Origin: Porites lobata
Taxonomy: Eukaryota > Cnidaria > Anthozoa > Scleractinia > Poritidae
Direction: 5' to 3'
DNA: 64,000 nucleotides
Assembly: GCA_942486035.1 (NCBI GenBank)
Contig: CALNXK010000297.1
Span: 187,501-251,500 of the forward strand
The notes beneath the pieces are model-generated. The model was not told where the DNA came from. It worked only from the letters and a program-made list of their open reading frames with translations, and ran no database searches. The translations under genes were made by a program, and so were the position numbers. Shown here piece after piece: positions 10,976-23,573 of this stretch; the stretch's first letter is position 1; every line of letters starts with the position of its first letter.

Positions 10976-11171
10976 TTCATGGTCCTCGTGTAAATGGCAT
11001 AAATATGTGTTATTTCAACGTATACCGCCGTTATCTTCATGCCGATTGATGGTCGTGTTTCTTGTACAAATATTGATCACCGCTTGGCATTACTCTCGTC
11101 TTCGGGCTAATTCCTGCTTACTGTATCACTGGTACAGATAAGGACATTTAAAAGAGTCACGAGGATATTGT

Positions 11172-12030
11172 ATAAAAAGGAGAAGTCGTTACGTCACGTT
11201 GCCATGGTAGTAAAATTTCTGGATGACAACAAACCGAAAACGTCATTCAAAAGGTGAATTCGCACTGTTTCAAACTTCATCGATCTTATTCAATTTCCTT
11301 CAATTTGTCAAATGTTGGCGAAATTTTCTGGATCCGAAAGGACCGTATTTAAGTTAAGAAAAAGAACATTTTTGTGCTGTGTTCGCCCACTCCATAAAGC
11401 GGGCGCGTGAAATTTACAGAGAACAGGTCAAGCGTACCCCCCAAGATTCTACTAATGAATTGATTATTTGAAAAATTAATCCGTTAGTCGTTCCCGTATA
11501 ACTGGTGTCAAATTCAAAGCGGCATTTCTGCATGCGTAATGAGCAGTGAAATATTTTACGAGAACTTCTCTGTATTTGGTCAGATTGAAAATCTTTGAAT
11601 GGATTAAGTTTCTTAGAAGACATTTACATCAAATTCAGGAAAACGGAGCTGGTAGAAATTTCATAACTGCCTCGCGTGTGAATTCACGGCTCATTACACA
11701 TGCAAGAGTGCAGAGATCAATCTGAAATCTACAACTAGCAACGGATTCAACTTTTGAATAATAAATTCATTAATGGTTTCTTGGGGGCTACGCTTGACCT
11801 GGTTTGACTGTAAAGGAAGTTTCATCTCGCGGTCGTGTAATGACGGCTAAGAAATGTACAAACTGAAAAAGCGTGTTGCACGGGCAAAGGTGTGGTTTTT
11901 GCTAATCTAAACGTATTGCTTCTTTGCCGTTCTCCTTGCCTTCAGTGTCGTAGTTGCTTAAGCTCCCAATTGCTGTGATACAGAAATTTTGCTACCATGG
12001 TAACGTGACGTCACACTTCTTTTCTTTATT
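11172..12030. mobile_element. Long-TIR element hosting a CAGTCAAG MITE (H block 1)
   Basis: Inverted arms of about 50 bp contain acgtcacgttgccatggta at the left and taccatggtaacgtgacgt at the right. A second MITE (11417-11810) lies inside. The paralogous segment near 17606 reads cacgaggatattac without the insertion. Confidence 0.55.
11417..11810. mobile_element. CAGTCAAG-family MITE, inverted orientation (H block 1)
   Basis: Related along its length to the gene-proximal MITEs (3150, 23574) but in the opposite orientation, with TTTGACTG at the right and CAGAGAACAGG at the left, flanked by TA. The copies at 29878-30267 and 48344-48732 are nearly identical. Confidence 0.55.
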
Positions 12031-12580
12031 CTGTGCTGAGGTCATTACTTAGTGTCTTTACCCATTCATAAAATGCTTCGTTCAGAGATATGAAGAAGAT
12101 ATGAAACAAATTTCATCAGGGAGCACTAACTATGATGGTGATGTTTGCAAGCAGAGCATTAAAACTTTTTCTTTTTTCAAGTTTCAATCCATGGCCATCT
12201 GTTGTAACAGACCGTGGGACAGTTTTAAGCCTAAATGTAGTCTAAAACTGGACCATTAATTTTGGAATTCAATAAATGTGAAGACAGGTTTTAGCTTTTA
12301 AAAGTATAGTAGTAGATAGAGTGACATGGCCATAGCATTCCAGAATATAGTAGGAAATTAAAAAACCATCGATTTGTATCGAATGGTGCTCCAAAAATGA
12401 TAGTAACCCTGTAAAACGTAAAGTAATTTATTGTTTGTGGGGACAAAAATATATATACAGAAGCCCATTGCAAAGTGAAGATCACTGATAACTGGCGAAA
12501 GTCAACTCGGTCTTTCTGGTTACTCATTATAGGTTACTCAGTCTGGGTACTATAGTGTCGGCGTAAGGTGTCGATAATAG
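12031..12580. repeat. Diverged paralogue of a downstream segment
   Basis: About 320 bp here (ctgaggtcattacttagtgt onward, through gaaacaaatttc and ttttggaattcaat) aligns in order with about 17625-17980. It is an old duplication inside the repeating unit. No coding sequence. Confidence 0.45.
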
Positions 12581-12581
12581 A

Positions 12582-12903
12582 GAGCTTTAAATTCTGAGAC
12601 GAGGACGACTTCGAGTACGAGATTTTCTCAATACTGAGTACTGCTCACGAGCCGTGAACCAGCGTCATTTTGGTGGCAAAACGTGATAGCCGTCGTAATT
12701 CTACTAAGAGTTTTAAAAGTCGTAGTGGCGGAAACAGGTCATCAAACGTAAGAAGTTTTATCATTTTGCGATCGGAAGAGGGTTTAACCTTCTTTAGTAT
12801 AAATAACCCTACTAACATTTTTGGTGTCTTTTTTTAGAATACGCATTAAAACTTTGAGTTAAATCTCGTATTCGTACTCGTTTTCGTCCTCAAATCTAAA
12901 GCT
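12582..12903. mobile_element. TIR element with GAGTACGA arms (H block 1)
   Basis: The arms agctttaaattctgagacg and the complement of gaggacgaaaacgagtacga pair over about 45 bp with mismatches. Copies lie at about 31042-31364 and 49505-49832. The open frame on the - strand at 12859-13188 overlaps the right arm and is not considered a gene. Confidence 0.45.
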
Positions 12904-13264
12904 AACTAATATAGAGAGCCGAGGACAAGAGAGCAACTCCGTAAAAGAGAGTTGACTATTTTGAAGGAAAGAAACACAATTTGGTTTGTAGATGCAATTT
13001 TTCTGCATCGTTACCCGCGAATGTTGACCGCCCGCTGAGTCTGCTTTCGTAAACTTCCACACGTAGAAGTGAAGTTCTTCTTCCCGGGCTAATATAGCAA
13101 ATGACTCGACCCTTGAGACTAGTTTTGTTTCTCTGGAATGCCAATTCCTCGATTCCTTCTTGGGTAACAAAATGAACTCTTTTCCCAAGGACCAGTCGTT
13201 AAGTATTTGTAAACTGCAATAAACAATATTGTATTTTAAAACATATAAAAGAGTTATATCTATT

Positions 13265-14767
13265 CAGGAGCCGATCAAATGGAGCCTCCATCTCCATTAA
13301 TTTCTTGAGTCAACCCTTTCCCGAGTAGATTTATAAATAGAACGGCTAGTTTCCCGCGAAAAGTGTCATATTTCCGTGAGTCTCATATGTCACCGTGAAA
13401 AAATAAAATTGGATGAAGTCGAACTCAGAAGCCCGTCTTTGGACCGTTTTCCTTCATTCCTTTACGTCCGTTTTTACAATTTTACAGCCGCTGGGATCTG
13501 GGTATCATGAAATAAAAGTTAATGAATTACCCGACTGAGACTGAGCATGAAGCGATGGGACAAAGGCAGCGAACTGAGGATCACGGAAAGGTTATCTTTG
13601 CGAGTTTTTTTTTTTGCCGTCATACATCCCACATTTAAGCATGCACCTTGAAAAGAATCGACGATTAAACGTTCTGTGGACGATTTGAAACTTTTCGATG
13701 ATCAGCGACGAAAAAGTGCCAGGATCATATGATTTTTGTCATCACCGAGGAGTGGATTTCGCCAGTTAAGCACCGCGTGCAAAAGCGATGACCTAAGTAG
13801 CAAGTAACGAGGAATGCTTCAGTTCCGAAATTTGAGAAATTGCTGTCTTCCTTTACAACTGACTTCTATCACCATGAGAGTTGCCTGATAAAACTAGCGC
13901 TTGAAACTTTGAACAGAAGACAACAGTTGCTCGACCGTGAAGTTAACTCAACCGTAATTTGCTAACGGAGGAATTTGTGACATCGCGCTTCAGTCCAAAG
14001 ACCCATTTATCTCAAGAAAAACAAAATGGATTGTATCTGCGCCAAAAGAATTATGACTGACTAACAGGACAATTTTCAGCAGTTAATGTAGAAGTTTAGG
14101 CTCAATTCCTTCCTTCGAATTCGCATCTGTAGATCACTTTTTTGCGAGAAAACAATAGCTGGGCCCGGCGTTACAAAACATAGCAGGAAATCATCACACT
14201 AGCTGACGGACAAAACAACCACAAGGACTACAAGTATTTATTCAGATAAACGCATTTCGGAAAAAAAAAACCTTGAAAAACTAGCAATTTGATTAATATT
14301 GAATCCTTTAGCCGAAATAAGAACCTTGACGCTCAAAAAAATTGGCTAAAGAAAACGAATCCTGTCAGAACTACAGACTGCAGGTAGTAGTTAATCATTA
14401 TACATGTAATAGACCACCTTCATGGCCTCTTAATGTTAGACAAGCAACCAAAATTAAGATTAACATAGAGTTTAAAACTTTCCACAGTATAATCTACCCG
14501 CTAGAAAGAAAAAAAGGAAAATCTCTGAGGGATGAAAACGCTTAAGTCACGTTTCACTGGCTCATGATTGTGTTTGGCCTGTCAACACCGAATTTCCTGC
14601 TGTTTGACTAAGTACAATAGCAGTGTCATTTCGTGGTTGTGATTGGCTCTTCCCACCGTCGGCGCGCGAAGTCTCCCCTGGGAACCGTTCTAATTATAAA
14701 TCTACTCGGGAAAGGGTTGACTCAAGGGCTTGTATGGGAGATGGAGGCTCCATTTGATAGGGTCCTG
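13265..14767. mobile_element. 1.5-kb non-autonomous element with 80-bp TIRs (H block 1)
   Basis: The left end CAGGAGCCGATCAAATGGAG pairs with the right end CTCCATTTGATAGGGTCCTG, and pairing extends about 80 bp through GAGTCAACCCTTTCCCGAGT. The 7-bp repeat ATCTATT lies at 13258-13264 and 14768-14774. CAGG ends and a 7-8 bp duplication suggest hAT-like, an inference. No transposase frame inside. Confidence 0.65.
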
Positions 14768-14906
14768 ATCTATTGAAATATTGTATTGCGGTATGTCATG
14801 AACACGATCATAGAAAACAGTATGCATTATGGCTCTTGGTATGCATTAATTCTCTGAGACTAGACATTTATATGGTTCAGTCTTACAAGATCTATTTCCA
14901 TGTCCG

Positions 14907-14977
14907 AATAGACCTTGTCACGGTTTTGGATGCCATCTTGACGAGATGGCTTGCAAAACTCGTGACAAAGGTCTATT
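14907..14977. repeat. 71-bp hairpin element (H block 1)
   Basis: AATAGACCTTGTCACGG pairs with its complement at the right end; an inner GCCATCT/AGATGGC pair flanks a TGACG loop. The copies at 33361-33429 and 51272-51340 are near-perfect palindromes; this one has two extra bases in the right arm. Confidence 0.65.
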
Positions 14978-15251
14978 TGTCATTTGAGAATTCCAAACGA
15001 TTTTTGCTCAGAGAGCTACAAATGAGTTTCAGGTTTAATTTTCAACTTGCAAGGTGAAAAACACACTTGAAGAAGTTCTCTTTTAACTAGAACGTAATTC
15101 CTGTATTTAATCCCGTTGTCGCGGAAAAAATAATTGGGAAAACTTGTTAGATGTAATGTTACATACATTTTAAAAGCGTTATTTTAATATAGGGACGTCA
15201 GCCCAAATTAAACGTCAGGCTGAAAAAAATGTTTTTTCTCCACCTAGATTC

Positions 15252-15549
15252 AGGCCTCGTCCACACGTATCCGGATCTTTTTAATCTCAATTTTCTAGAA
15301 AAATACACTTCCTCAAGTAGCATATTCGAATCGCTTTCGCCCTTTCCTCTCGACAACGCTAGAGCTTGCGTAATGCAATGCTATGTGATGTATGACATAA
15401 TCCTATGCGAAAAGCTCCGTTTTCGTCCCGCGTCCACACGAAAATTTTTTTTTTTTGCTCGAAAACGCCGTTTACGTGTGGACGGAAGGCTAAAACGGAG
15501 AAAAGAAATCTCAGTTTTCAAAATATCCGGATACGTGTTGACAGGACCT
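15252..15549. mobile_element. MITE with GTCCACACGTATCCGGAT ends (H block 1)
   Basis: The left end CGTCCACACGTATCCGGAT pairs with the right end ATCCGGATACGTGTTGACAG. Further in, the cgttttcgtcccgcgtccac and gtttacgtgtggacggaagg parts give a second inverted pair. Copies lie at 33701-34000 and 51613-51933. A related, more worn copy begins near 20558. Confidence 0.6.
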
Positions 15550-18500
15550 CAAATAATATTTGATATAATCAACTAATACTGTGCCTCAGCTGTGTGCCTC
15601 TTCGGTGCTTATGTTTGCGCCTCTTAAAATACCCATATTTCATTTAATTTAGAGTGCAAGTAAATAAAATATCCTTGAATCAAACTAATGTGACCGTAAA
15701 GCGTTGATATCAGCAATTTATGATATTACTTAACCGAAGACGACAATTAACAATCGCGCCGAGAGGAAACTAGCCTCTTGAGTGTGCTTCATATCACGAC
15801 ATTCGCACAGCTGACGCATGAACTAATTTATTGTTTTATAAAATTGTCAATGCAATCAATGCGGCAGTTGAGTTCAAATTTTATTATTAATTATAACGCG
15901 CGATTAAAGCAGTAGGCGTCAATGTCTGAGTGACTATAGTTTGTTTTTACATTGACAGTTATGTTTAAGGTTTGGAATCCATATCGAGATGGAAAACTAT
16001 TAGTTCACCGAAAAAATTATTTTTAAACGTAAAAATTTGCCCTCCACATACAATCTTTTTTTTGTATATCGGTAAGAGTGTTGTTTTACCGGCCCACACC
16101 GAATACCGTAGTCTTATTTTTCTGCCGATTAAACACTTAAAATATTGTATTATTCTCAAACTATAGCTTATCTTATCAGTTTATGACATTTCCGTTTTAC
16201 AATGTTTTGGGGTTTCAATTACAAGGTGTTAGGTGTCTAGATCTAGTTTTGTCGTTAAGAAGAAAGGAATAATTTTATACAGTTAAAAAATAACATTGCA
16301 TTGTATTTAAAGATTTATAGCACACAAAAGTTTGAGCCTCGGGTTCATTCTTAAAATATCCTTAAAATTTCAGCTTCGATATTCTTATAAAATATATTCT
16401 TACAAAGAAAAAGAGTGTGGCTCGCAGAGCCGGATGGCAACAACAACACGTACCTATCTTTTTTCTGTTAACAAATTCAGTGTCTTTCTTTAGATTACGT
16501 TAAAATTTGTGAACGCTTCATCTTGTGCTATTGAGTTATGGAAGAACTTGGAGGATACTAAAGCTCACAAAAACTCGAGGTATTTGTTGACGTTATCAGC
16601 GAATATCATGGAATATGAAGCACGCTAGCGCTATTGAATTTAATTTGTATGTCTTAAACTGAGTCCTCTGTTAACTCAAGGACTTCCGCTTCCTAACTCG
16701 TGATGTCATGACGGGAGGTAAAATTGCGAATTCCGATTTTGGATTGAGGTTTTACCCCTTTTCACCGGATTAAGATTCACCGTCTATCTTTTTGGTGACA
16801 TCAGAACACTGACAGTACAAAAAAAATTGAGCATGTTATGGTAGTTTGATCTTGTTTTTGAACCCTCTGTTAACTTGAACTTAACACATAATTGATGTTT
16901 TTCTACAGTGCAGTCGGTGATTTGTCGGGAAAAAATCCAATTCAGGCTACAAGGTCAGGGAAAACGTGGGAAGTCTCTTTTGAGTTAGGCAAAATCTTAA
17001 TTTTCAGGAATAGTGATGACTGAAGCATTTCCGGTCACTGGGTTCTGAAGGATGTCTTAATTAATTGTTTATGAAAAAGATAAACCGTTCTTTTGAAGGG
17101 CTGGTAGAAACGTTTTAATTAATAAGGACGGAATGATATTTTGCATTTAATTGGTTTGGGTAATTTCATAGTTTTAATCGGGAAAATGTCGGGGCATTTT
17201 TAAAACCGTTGTCTAAAAAAACCAAAACTGACGATATGTTCTTATTTCCTTCAGTTAACTGGATTCAATTTCCTATTATGTAAACCGGAAAAATTATATG
17301 TTCACGGCCCAATACATCTTTTGAACGGTTTCTTGCGCATATTCCTTAGAATTTTCTCGTATTTTCTCGCTAAGAATATTTTTACGGCTACGGACATGTG
17401 AGATTACCTTTTGCAAAACTAAAATAGGAGTGTTTCGCAGGCGTCAACGAATTTGAAAGCTAATCTTAAAAAGCTTTCTATGGATGGCAGTTCTAACTTA
17501 AACAGAACAAACTAAAGATTAATTGTTAAACGTAACGGGAATGTATTTCATTTTTTATGCGCACTCAAGTGAATTAAATTTTGGAGGAGGTAAAGGGGCA
17601 ATGCCACGAGGATATTACTCAGGTTTTAGGTCAATTATGTGCTGATATCATTACTTAATGTCTTTGCCGATACACAAAATTCTCCTGTACAGTTATGAAG
17701 TGGATATTAAACAAATTTCGCCACAAACCATAGTATTTTTTTGGTGATTTTTGCAGGCACAGCATGATTGACACATGAAAAAAGTTGGCTGGACTTTTTA
17801 AAGTGTACATCCATTTCCATGCAACAGACGACAGGAAACTGTTTTAATGCTTAAAGAAAAAACTAGACTATTATTTTTGGAATTCAATGATGGGAACGAT
17901 ATTTTAACTTTTAAAAAGATACAAAATAGCGTGACCTAGCCTTTTTAAGGCGTTTATGTAGTTAGACGCTACCGTTTGGTGTGGCCGTCACTATGAAGCG
18001 GAAAAAAAATGATGTTTGCCTTAAAATATGAGATTCCGGATTTACAAGACCGACAAAAAGCGGTGGGAGATTTATAGAAATTTTGGTAAATTTGGATGTG
18101 GTTTTGCCGTTTTTACGTTTCCGTTTCTGATTTTAGCTCTTTTCTGTTCTGTATTGAGATTTTGAATCACTTTCTCTCCCCTTCTAAGGTCCCCTTTGAA
18201 TTGAATGAGAAACCAAAGCTTTTTGTATGATTTTAAAGAAGCTAGTAGTTATTTGTTTAACTAGAACCGGACATTGCCCAAAGGTAAAAAAAAAAAAATC
18301 ATAAAGACAGTTTATCATGCATTTGTATATTTTGGTATCCAAACAGCAAGAAACAAACTTGGGAAACATATCAACTGCCCGTGCACGTAGTCTGAAATCA
18401 AAGTTTTTTTGCTGTCAGTCCGAGAAGATTACTCGGAGCAAACACTCGTCTAAAGAGGCCAGGATACGTGCTCATCGCCTCGTTTGGGGGGTGGGGAGAA

Positions 18501-18918
18501 AATCAGAGGAAAGGTATTTTTAGCTTTGCAGGTATCCCTTTGGGCTATGCATGAAGAAATAAAAAACAAAAGAGAGAAAAAGAACGAACGAAATCATTTG
18601 AAGCAAACATAAAACACAATAATTATATAATAATAATGATTATAGAATGGTATCCTTTAGAGGTCAAAGAAAACCTGGACCACGCCCAGGAACAGGTCTC
18701 CTGTAAGTGCTTACACCAATATTCTCGAATAGTCGCCCTTTAGCCTTGAAACCGATGTGATATTGATCAACCGGGATAATTAAGGGATAATATTTGTTCT
18801 TATGGTAGAACAGTTCAGCTTTTTACGTGATCTCTCATAACGGAAAAATTCAATAGGATCTCAATTCCTTAGACATTACACAACAGTTAAAAACAACCCA
18901 AGTTCTAGCAAAGAAAGA
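15550..18918. other. H-block spacer upstream of gene B promoter
   Basis: AT-rich sequence with no recognised exon. About 17625-17980 is the paralogue of 12031-12350. The same stretch recurs at 34001-37369 and 51934-55277. Confidence 0.35.
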
Positions 18919-18926
18919 TATATAAG
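18919..18926 (+). promoter_or_regulatory. TATA box of gene B
   Basis: TATATAAG lies 92 bases before the leader ATG, which would leave a short 5' UTR. It is conserved in all three visible promoters. Confidence 0.45.
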
Positions 18927-19766
18927 CGGGCTGGGTTTTAACAACTGAAAAATAAGTTGAATCAGTTAACTGGTCTATCTTAAAGTCCTAAGGAGGAGAA
19001 GTCTTTAGAAATGGAGTTGTTTCGTTGCGTTTTTATAGTAAGTGTGTAGCAGATATATATTTTTTTGCTTCGGTTGACATTTTTTTTAGTTAGGTAAACT
19101 TTGAAATTGCTTAAACTAAACGGTTTCGGTTGTATCCAATTTCTCGGTTGATTTTACCCTTGTTTTTAGCTGCTTTATTATTGCTTACTGAGGATAATTG
19201 CTTTTAGAGGATAACTTTTGCTGTTATTCATGCTGGGTAATTCTGAACAGATACTTTTGAAAAACTCTCAACAGATAAAATATACGTTTTAATGTCCTTT
19301 CTGTATTCGCAGTTTCTTGGGGTGTTCTTGTCTGCTTTGAAGGTCCAATCCACCAGAAAAGTTAGTATATCACACACCGAAGGTCTCTGCAAAAAGGAAG
19401 ACGGGCGCTATTGGGCGATAGACACTGCGACCAAGACCTCGATTAATAATATCACACAATGTGATGCTAGAGCCGATGGTGAAAGTCGAAGTGAGTCAAA
19501 AGTAAAAACTATTTAGAAGTTGCTATAATTAATAAAGTTACACTGTAAGTATTCATAAGTTGATTTTGATATTATTAGATTTAAAAATACTTTTTTTAAG
19601 ATAAAATTAAAACAAGGTAAAAAAAAAATAGTTTAAAAGAAATGGCGAGAAGAAAGCTACAAGGTTTAAACGTATCTCTTATGATTGATAATTACGTTAA
19701 TTTCAATTGATTTACGTGTTGAAGAATGGTGGATGGGTCAAGATATGCCTGTTTGGTCTTTAGATC

Positions 19767-20340
19767 TGAATTAGCGACTCATGTACTTGATTTTTGAAAT
19801 TATTAACGTTGTTTTAGATGTTTTGGTAAGGCATTTTACGCTTTAGCTGTGTAGTATATGTTTTGAATTGGTACATAAGATTAGAGGTTAATATACTAGC
19901 ACAGAGGAAACTTAAAGGCCGATTGCTTTTGATAAACCTAGGGATAGCATAATCAGTTTTTGTAGATAAAAAGGTATCAGCCATAATACTGTCGTGCTGG
20001 TAGCCGGATATGTTAAGTAAATTATAACGTAGCCTTGTGGCAGACGTTTCTTAATGAGCGACTCATCCGCATGTACTTGATTTTTGAAATTATTAGTGAT
20101 ATTAAAGTTGTTTTAGATGTTTTGGTAAGGCATTTTACGCTTTGGCTGTGTATTATAAGTTTTGAATTGGTACATAAGATTAGAGATTGATATAGCATAG
20201 AGGAAACTTAAAGGCCGATTGCTTTTGATAAACCAAGGGATAGAATAATCATTTTTTGTAGATAAAAAATGTATCAGCCATAATGCAATCGTGCTGGTAG
20301 CCGGATATGTTGAGTAAATTATAACGTAGGCTTGTGGCAG
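19767..20340. repeat. Tandem pair of about 285 bp in intron 2 of gene B
   Basis: The unit from gcgactcatgtacttgattt to cgtagccttgtggcag is repeated head to tail (about 19772 and 20055). The same pairs occur at about 38217/38507 and 56125/56414, so the duplication predates the array copies. Confidence 0.65.
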
Positions 20341-20926
20341 ATCAGACGCAAAGGAAATATAAAACGTCTGTACTCAAGCCAAAATGGGCGTGGAGTTGGC
20401 AGGGAAACACAACGGCAAATGGGATTGCGAGGGCGCTTTCCGGTTGCCGGTCTGCCATTGGTCAATTCGGTGCTAAGATTTGCGCGCCAATTCGTCGCTC
20501 TCTCCATGTTGTCACATCTCAGTCATGCGCAGAAAAAAAAAGAGAAGGAACTTGTTTGATCAAGTGTCCGTCCACACGTATCGTGATAGTTCTGAAAACT
20601 GAAAGTTCTTTTTCTCCGTTTAAGGCATTCCGTCACCAAAAATGCAGGTTTTCGAAAAACGGTCCACAGAGTGGAGTTTTTTCTTCAAACGCCAGCTTAT
20701 TAGAGACCTTAGTGAGTTTACGCAATAGGACGGCAGGAAGAAGAGGCTGCAAAATGCTCGTGTGTGATAAACGTGGAAGGGCTATTACTTACGTGTTTTG
20801 TCATGATCTTCAGTTTAAAGGAAAGTGAAGTTTGGCAAAAGTTATTTAAAAACAAAATTATTGTTACGCTTGTCTCACAAGGTTTGCCGTCTTCTTACCT
20901 CTCCCGTCCTGTTGCGTAAGTTCTCT

Positions 20927-21366
20927 CTTAAGATACGAGGACGGCGACGGCAGGTAAAACGTCGCTTTAAAAGTGAATTCGCGGTTTTTCAATCATCATC
21001 GAGGTTATTTCGTCGTTGCTTGTTTAAGGTGCATGACGTTACACGAGACGATTCGCAACGACGATTTTTAGCGCAACACAAGGTTCAAATGCTGGAACAA
21101 CGCTGCAGCCTTTCGAAACGACGTCGCAACAATGTTTTATCGCTGTACGTGTTGCGCTAAAAATCGTCGTTGCAAATCGTCCCATGCAACATCACCTTTA
21201 CGTCCTCTACAAAACATGAAATTAGGCTTTTTTCACGTCGCAGTCGTGGAAAAACGGCAAATAACTGTACAAAAAGGTGTGATACACGTGCAAAGTTGTT
21301 GTTTTGCTTTTTAAACTTATTGCTCTTATGACGTTCTCGTTGTCGTCATTGTCGTCTGATCTTAAG
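20927..21366. mobile_element. CTTAAGAT-ended element with nested TTA MITE (intron 2, B)
   Basis: The ends CTTAAGATACGAGGACGGCG and its worn inverse ending GTCGTCTGATCTTAAG form TIRs. The interior matches the ATT element at 2414-2780. Counterparts are at 39383-39823 and about 57292-57725. Confidence 0.5.
21027..21197. mobile_element. Nested MITE with TTA target duplication, PIF/Harbinger-like (B)
   Basis: The ends AGGTG and CACCT are flanked by TTA on both sides. Inside, arms of about 40 bp share GCAACGACGATTTTTAGCGC and its complement. The related element at 2414 reads gtttacgtcc with a single TTA at the matching point, the empty site. Confidence 0.7.
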
Positions 21367-22764
21367 GTCCCCATTGCTTTTGTGACATGTTGCTATCATA
21401 CACCATCCAGCATAAAAGAACGAGCACATTCCCACTTGTCATATAGTATATCCTCTGTAAAGGACGTTATCGTGTTTCCATGTTTCATATTTTCGCTCTT
21501 GTGGACGGGCAAAAATGGACTCGAATACTCTACGTGTGGACGCGTTTTTAAAAATGGGAGGAATCTCTGGTTGGGTGTGGAAAGGGGCTAAATATAAATT
21601 ATGTATTTATTTGACTTGTATGGTTTATTTTACGTTTTTTAACAACAGATTACTAACATATCCAAAAATATATATGTTTAATTTAACAGTTTGCGATCAA
21701 GACCGCTTAGGATTATTTTCTTTAGTTACTGCGTACATTTTCGTAATTAATTACCAACCGTAAAGCTTTATCATCGTCACATTAATTTAAACATTTCTTT
21801 TGCAGAAAATGCCAATTCAAAATTTCAGCTTTTCCATGTAAAAACAAACGGAATCAGATATACATGTATTCAGTTTACCCATCCGAATACTGGTGCAAAG
21901 TACGCGCTCAAGATGGTGAATCAAAGTAGAGTAGTGTTTGAGGTGTGTTGACATCACAATCATATGCAGCGTATTAACGTTCAGTTAAACCTTCATCCAG
22001 GGGATACTCAAAAAAATATTATATATACGGGGAGGCTCCGCTCTCTAGCTCAACCCCTTTTACATACCATTTTTGAGGGAAAAGATACCCCTTTCGTATC
22101 ATGGTACCCATTTTACATACCTTGTTTAGAACTTTGCTTCCCTTTTAACTGCTGTAAATGCACCGTCTTTAAAATTTATGAAACAATCACAAAACCAGAA
22201 CTTTTTCTCGACCTTTCTCACAGCCACAAAAAGCATCTTTTAGCCGTTTGGGCCTTTTTACCGTCCGTGTAACTACAGATTTACCTAGCCTTTCATTTCA
22301 TTTCTCTAAAGCCTGAAAAAGCTCTTTATTAGAACCATTTATAATATATTGCAGATACTGGGTGTATTTCACAAGGACAGAGTCTGAGAGTGCTCTTTCC
22401 CTTAGACCAGACAAACATGTCAGAGACCACTGAAACTGTAATCAGTTCAAGAGAAAGTAGAAAGAAATTGCTGGATAGAAACAAAATTTCCAACCTAACC
22501 GAGGCGTCTATTACTAAACGTTTTGACTGAAACTTGATGTTGATTACTTCTCGATCAGTCATGTAGAACTGGACGCGAGAATGTTTGAAATGAATGGCAA
22601 GTTTCAGTCGGACCGGACCGACTGGTCAAAGATGTCCTAATTTTTCCAGAACATTTCCACCTTCGCAAAGCGTTCCATTTATATTTAGACCAAGATTTCC
22701 GGAAGGTTTTGCATAATGGAAACCGCTTTGAGACCAGGGTATTTAGTCAACGGTGCGGGGTTTT

Positions 22765-22900
22765 GTGAATGGTTGGCTGAGTTGGTAGCGTACCGAACTG
22801 CTGAGCGAGAGGTGACGGGTTCGAAACCTGAATAGACTGCCAACCGGAGTCTAAAAAAACGGCTAGATTGCAGAATACCCGGCCCACTAAATATCTGACT
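22765..22900 (+). repeat. tRNA-derived SINE head (copy B)
   Basis: Same element as at 1388. The A box is at about 22774-22785 and the B box GGTTCGAAACC at 22818-22828. It lies in intron 3 of gene B. Confidence 0.55.
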
Positions 22901-23342
22901 TAAAAAACTGCTCCCGCAGCCCCCAGTCGTCCGATTTGCAAAAGAAATTCTTACATCGACTGTGGGCGTGCGCGAGTGCGGGAGTACTAGTATACCTTGT
23001 TCTATAAGCATACTAGTTACTTGAAATCGACTGCGAGAGTACGGGACTGTGGGAGCACCAGTTAGCGACTGCGCACAGGAGTGCTTGACTGCGGGAGCAC
23101 CGTCTAGTATACCTCGTTCTATAAGCACACTAATTACTTGAAATCGACTGCGGGAGAACGGGACTGCAGTAGCACTAGTTGTATACCCACTTAATATTTT
23201 CTTTTTAGCGACTCTGGGATTGCTGGACTGTCGCAGGAGCACTTGTTTTACTCACTTAGATTTAAGTATTCGGCATAATAGAAAATGACTGCGGGAGGAG
23301 TTTTACAAGTAAGACACTTAGTGGGCCGGGTATTCTGCAATC
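22866..23342. repeat. Inverted-repeat element, without nested insertions (copy B)
   Basis: This is the 477-bp state of the element at 1487. It has the same GATTGCAGAATACCCGG end pair and tandem gactgcgggag units. It supplies the empty target sites for the three insertions found in copy A. A 185-codon open frame on the - strand (22685-23242) is only repeat sequence. Confidence 0.6.
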
Positions 23343-23573
23343 GCTAAATAAACACTGGTGAGATCATGCTGACTACAATTTAAAACTGGGAGTGGGACGG
23401 TGCAATAGTTCTTATAGTTCTTAAAATCAACAAAAATACAAGAAAAGGTCTAGCTGAGTCAATGTAAAAAGTGAGTGCCGTCCTCAAGTAAAAGAAAATT
23501 CTAGGCAATATTTGCTTCTGCGAACAGATATTTTACAGAAAACAGTCGTTGGGTGCCCCTGAAGAAAAGGTTA

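Noticed and set aside
12859..13188. 109-codon frame on the - strand, present in all H blocks
   Set aside because: It overlaps the right arm of a TIR element, carries no known motif, and is shortened by single-base changes in the other copies.
17200..17400. Open frame of about 63 codons (clear at 35658-35849 and 53570-53761) as an exon
   Set aside because: Low-complexity F/L/I-rich reading of AT-rich DNA, with no splice sites and no motif.
20334..20828. 164-165 codon open frame on the + strand, repeated near 38788 and 56695
   Set aside because: It crosses worn MITE sequence related to the GTCCACACG family, has no recognisable motif, and overlaps open frames in other phases. It is better explained as intronic repeat of genes B, C and D.
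22685..23242. 185-codon open frame on the - strand
   Set aside because: It lies in the degenerate tandem gactgcgggag repeat and SINE tail; the repetitive protein follows from the DNA repeats.
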